Source: Terriglobales bacterium
GTDB lineage: Bacteria; Acidobacteriota; Terriglobia; Terriglobales; SCQP01
Assembly: GCA_025450725.1 (NCBI GenBank)
Contig: JANWLQ010000166.1
Location: 1 to 34,715 of the forward strand
DNA length: 34,715 nucleotides
Reading direction: 5' to 3'
Part shown: positions 32,478-34,715 of the stretch, one piece after another
How the letters are laid out: every line of letters starts with the position of its first letter
Numbering within the stretch: the stretch's first letter is position 1
Program-made: the position numbers and the translations under genes
The notes under the pieces: generated by a model
The model's input: only the letters and a program-made list of their open reading frames with translations
Databases searched by the model: none
What the model was told of the DNA's origin: nothing

Positions 32478-34058
32478 TTAATTGGTGAACCTTTCGAGAT
32501 CCGCCTCCACCTGGCGATTGGCGGCAGTTACAGCGTCCACAAAACCGGTATAGGGGGCGCCACTGGGGTTGACCAATCCCCAGTTGGCATCTTCGCCGAG
32601 CTTGTCCATGTACTCCCACCAGGCGAAGCCAAAGACGGGGTAGTCGCCGCCGGGGACGCGGTGGTGAAACATCCAGTCGAGTTCGGCGGTGTAGGCGCGG
32701 GCGCGGTCGGTCTGAGAAGCAAAGTTGTAAACGCCGTCCACAGCGGCGCGACTGTGCAGGGCGGAGTCGGCGTCGGCGCGGAAGCCAAGCCACGCGAAAA
32801 CGGGCTTGGGGGTAAGTTCGTAGGTACGATCGAGCACATCGGGGCGCCGCCGGTCAAGAGCAAGTTGGAGGGCATCGCAATACCGGCCAGCCGCGCGCAG
32901 AATGGGAGCACGGGTCAGACCGCCGAAACCATTCAGCGCCCCGCTGAAGACGAGGTGGCCTGGATCGGCTGCGCGAATGGCAGAGGACGTAGTTTCGAAG
33001 TAGCGCTCGGCGTAAAGGCCGAGGAACGCGTCAAGGTCGGCGCGCACCGCAGGCGGCGCGTCGTCGCCGCGGGCAGTGCCGAGCCAGGAATGGCGGCCGC
33101 TTTCATCGAGCAGGCCGCTGCCCGCGGGCCAGCCGCCGTCGCTGGCGAACGTGGTGTACTGCGCGCCCCAAGCTGAGTTGAGATTGGCGATCGAGTGATA
33201 CTTGGTTTGAAGATAGTTGCTCCACGCCGCCTTGGTATAGACGGTGCGGTCGGCGTATCGTACGAGGTGGCGGGAACCGGCGCCGCCGACGTCGGGATTT
33301 TCGGTTTGAAATGGAGCGGTGATGGCGGCGATCCAGCCGAGATGGGGATGGATGACGCCGCCAACGCCTGGAATTTCGGGTCCGGGGCCAAAGCCGAACA
33401 AGTTATCGCTGTCATCGGCAATGGTCGCCAGCAGCCAGGGCGAAGCGCCGAGGGCGTGAGTGAACTCGGCCTGACGAGTCGGAATGGCGCGATCGTCGGC
33501 AATCGCGCGCGCGTAGATGGCGAAGTTGGGATCGAAAACGTCGGGGACGTGACCGGGCCAGCCGTGATAGACGCGGCGATCCACAGCACCGGCGAGCAGG
33601 GTCTTAAAGGGACCGGGCGCTAGATTGCCGGTGTTGAGGGCGCCATACCAGGCGACATTGAGTCCGCGGATGAAGGGCATCTCGGCGGGGTTGCCGCGCT
33701 CGCGATCGTAGGTGCCGACCGGTAGCGCATAATCGGTGGCGTAGCAGCCAAGTGTGTTGAAACCCCAGGCGCGAAGCTGGTTGACGGCGTGCTCGGCGAA
33801 GAGCAGCGGCTGCTGATGGAAGTCGCGGGCGAAGGCCTCGGTGGCGGCGGCGCCGCCGTCATTCCAGTCCACGCCGTAAACGGCGCGCATGAAGAAGGGG
33901 CGGCTCGTTGGATCGAGTAGCATCCAGCGGGAGCGGCGGCGGTTGAGGCGGAAAAAAACCGTGGCTGGGCCCTGGGCGAATGACCCAGGCATGCGACGGA
34001 GCAGCGGGGCGGAGCAAGCGGCGGCGGCCAGATGAGCGAGGCACCGACGGCGCGTCAT
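32478..34058 (-). CDS. Secreted putative glycosidase-like protein, paralogue of the lipoprotein at 19239
   Basis: A 526-residue protein with a Tat-like signal (TRRRCLAHLAAAACSAPLLR) at 1-28. The rest is homologous along its length to residues 240-792 of the He_PIG lipoprotein: LRAWGFNTLGCYA, ATIADDSDNLFGFGPG, HPHLGWIAAITAPFQTEN, LNSAWGAQYTTFASDGGW, PAGSGLLDESG, and near the end FAWWEYMDKLGEDANWGL. It has no Ig domains. Conserved acidic residues (Asp-Asp in the DD(T/S)DN motif, the Asp after WWxxx and the Glu in GExANWGL) are candidates for catalysis. Its place between polymerase and flippase points to trimming or remodelling of the exopolysaccharide. The start overlaps the ligase stop by 4 bases. 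The enzymatic role is inferred. Confidence 0.8.
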   Translation of the reverse strand: MTRRRCLAHLAAAACSAPLLRRMPGSFAQGPATVFFRLNRRRSRWMLLDPTSRPFFMRAVYGVDWNDGGAAATEAFARDFHQQPLLFAEHAVNQLRAWGFNTLGCYATDYALPVGTYDRERGNPAEMPFIRGLNVAWYGALNTGNLAPGPFKTLLAGAVDRRVYHGWPGHVPDVFDPNFAIYARAIADDRAIPTRQAEFTHALGASPWLLATIADDSDNLFGFGPGPEIPGVGGVIHPHLGWIAAITAPFQTENPDVGGAGSRHLVRYADRTVYTKAAWSNYLQTKYHSIANLNSAWGAQYTTFASDGGWPAGSGLLDESGRHSWLGTARGDDAPPAVRADLDAFLGLYAERYFETTSSAIRAADPGHLVFSGALNGFGGLTRAPILRAAGRYCDALQLALDRRRPDVLDRTYELTPKPVFAWLGFRADADSALHSRAAVDGVYNFASQTDRARAYTAELDWMFHHRVPGGDYPVFGFAWWEYMDKLGEDANWGLVNPSGAPYTGFVDAVTAANRQVEADLERFTN

Positions 34059-34715
34059 CGGAACATCTCCGCCAGGGTGCGGGCCCTGGTAACCATGGCC
34101 GGGGTTGACGGCAGCGCGAGGCGAGGCCGGGGGCTCTGCACAAGGACGCGCGCCGGTGCAGGGTGGGCGATGTGCCCGGCGAGCTCGCGAATGCAGGGCG
34201 TGATGAACAACATGAGCCACATCAGTTTTTGTTGTTCCGCGGATAGGAAGAAGATACCGACGGCACAGCCGATGAGGCCGATTTGCACCCCGCGGGAGGT
34301 TTGCGAAATCCAGTGATCGGCGGGAGCGAGGCGAGCGGCAACGCCGGCGTTGCGCAAGCCGCCGATAAAGATAAAAATGAAGAGCAGCAGTCCGGGCAGG
34401 CCCAATTCGGCGGCGACCTCGATGTAGGTGTTATGCGCCAAGGTCAGCACCTTGATGTTGCCGGTTTCATAGGAGAGAGTGAGCGACTTGAAGTTCCCGA
34501 GCCCGACACCGCCAATTGGATGAGCGCGGAACATGCGAATGCCAGCGGCCCAGGTGACGAGGCGGGATTGTTCCGCGGAGTTGGCGCTATAGTCGGGATG
34601 CAGCAGGCGGGCCAGAGGCGACTGCGGCAGGAGAACGAAAAGCGGAGCGGCCAAGACCGCAATCGCGATTAAACCGCCAAGCCGGCGGCGCTCGACCCAC
34701 AAGAACAAAACCGCC
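34055..34715 (-). CDS. O-antigen ligase/polymerase-like membrane protein (N-terminus outside window)
   Basis: The last 219 or so residues of a larger protein; the frame stays open to the window edge. The Wzy_C (O-antigen ligase) signature is complete: SRLVTWAAGIRMFRAHPIGG, VGLGNFKSL, then TLAHNTYIEVAAELGLPGLL, LFIFIFIGGL. Two or three membrane helices follow (LIGCAVGIFFLS, MWLMLFITP). It either polymerises repeat units or ligates polymer to lipid. It opens the visible part of the exopolysaccharide operon and overlaps the next gene by ATGA. The Pro/Arg-rich C-terminal tail (APARVLVQSPRPRLALPS) is unusual but lies in the same frame. Confidence 0.9.
   Translation of the reverse strand, partial: AVLFLWVERRRLGGLIAIAVLAAPLFVLLPQSPLARLLHPDYSANSAEQSRLVTWAAGIRMFRAHPIGGVGLGNFKSLTLSYETGNIKVLTLAHNTYIEVAAELGLPGLLLFIFIFIGGLRNAGVAARLAPADHWISQTSRGVQIGLIGCAVGIFFLSAEQQKLMWLMLFITPCIRELAGHIAHPAPARVLVQSPRPRLALPSTPAMVTRARTLAEMFR

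Overview
The window is GC-rich DNA from a Gram-negative soil-type bacterium, most probably an acidobacterium. This rests on the mix of families: a DUF2911 protein, large secreted S9 and CocE/NonD hydrolases, a Ser/Thr kinase with a C-terminal beta-propeller, lipoproteins with He_PIG Ig repeats, and an exosortase/PEP-CTERM locus. No marker gene (rRNA, ribosomal protein) or tRNA is present, so the phylum is an inference.

Left part (1-9200): an ECF-type sigma factor with a membrane-anchored partner (cut by the window edge), a divergent secreted DUF2911 protein, a divergent pair of exported hydrolases (CocE/NonD-type serine hydrolase and S9 prolyl oligopeptidase), and a transmembrane Ser/Thr kinase followed by the internally deleted remnant of a second kinase. 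Positions 9200-10900 are a decay zone: an anti-sigma C-terminal fragment, a cupredoxin pseudogene that has lost its copper-binding His, an intact VapBC-like toxin-antitoxin pair and an unidentified frameshifted fragment.

Middle part (10900-22070): an outer-membrane barrel-like protein, then a minus-strand run of M20 peptidase, DUF305 protein and LVIVD-repeat protein ending in an intrinsic terminator. Next, on the plus strand, come an FkbH-like HAD-IIIC protein, a small protein with a histone-like basic tail, and a large lipoprotein (two He_PIG domains plus a putative glycosidase-like domain). Hairpin repeats with changing but self-complementary stems occur around 10.8 and 21.8-22.0 kb, and a hairpin-free copy of the same repeat lies at 11.8 kb.

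Right part (22070-34715), all on the minus strand and tightly packed: O-antigen ligase/polymerase (cut by the edge), a Tat-type secreted homologue of the lipoprotein's catalytic-like domain, a Wzx-type flippase, a single reading frame joining a family 2 glycosyltransferase to an exosortase, EpsI, a TPR lipoprotein (PrsT-like), two homologous PEP-CTERM proteins, a short duplication remnant, a TonB-like protein and an M48 metalloprotease with a long N-terminal domain. Most junctions are 4-base ATGA overlaps or very short gaps. The inferred logic is synthesis, flipping and polymerisation of an exopolysaccharide, coupled to exosortase processing of PEP-CTERM surface proteins. The two glycosidase-like paralogues may cut or remodel the same polymer.

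The most notable items are the GT2-exosortase fusion, the glycosidase-like paralogue pair, the covarying hairpin repeats and the tandem duplication between the PEP-CTERM and TonB genes.
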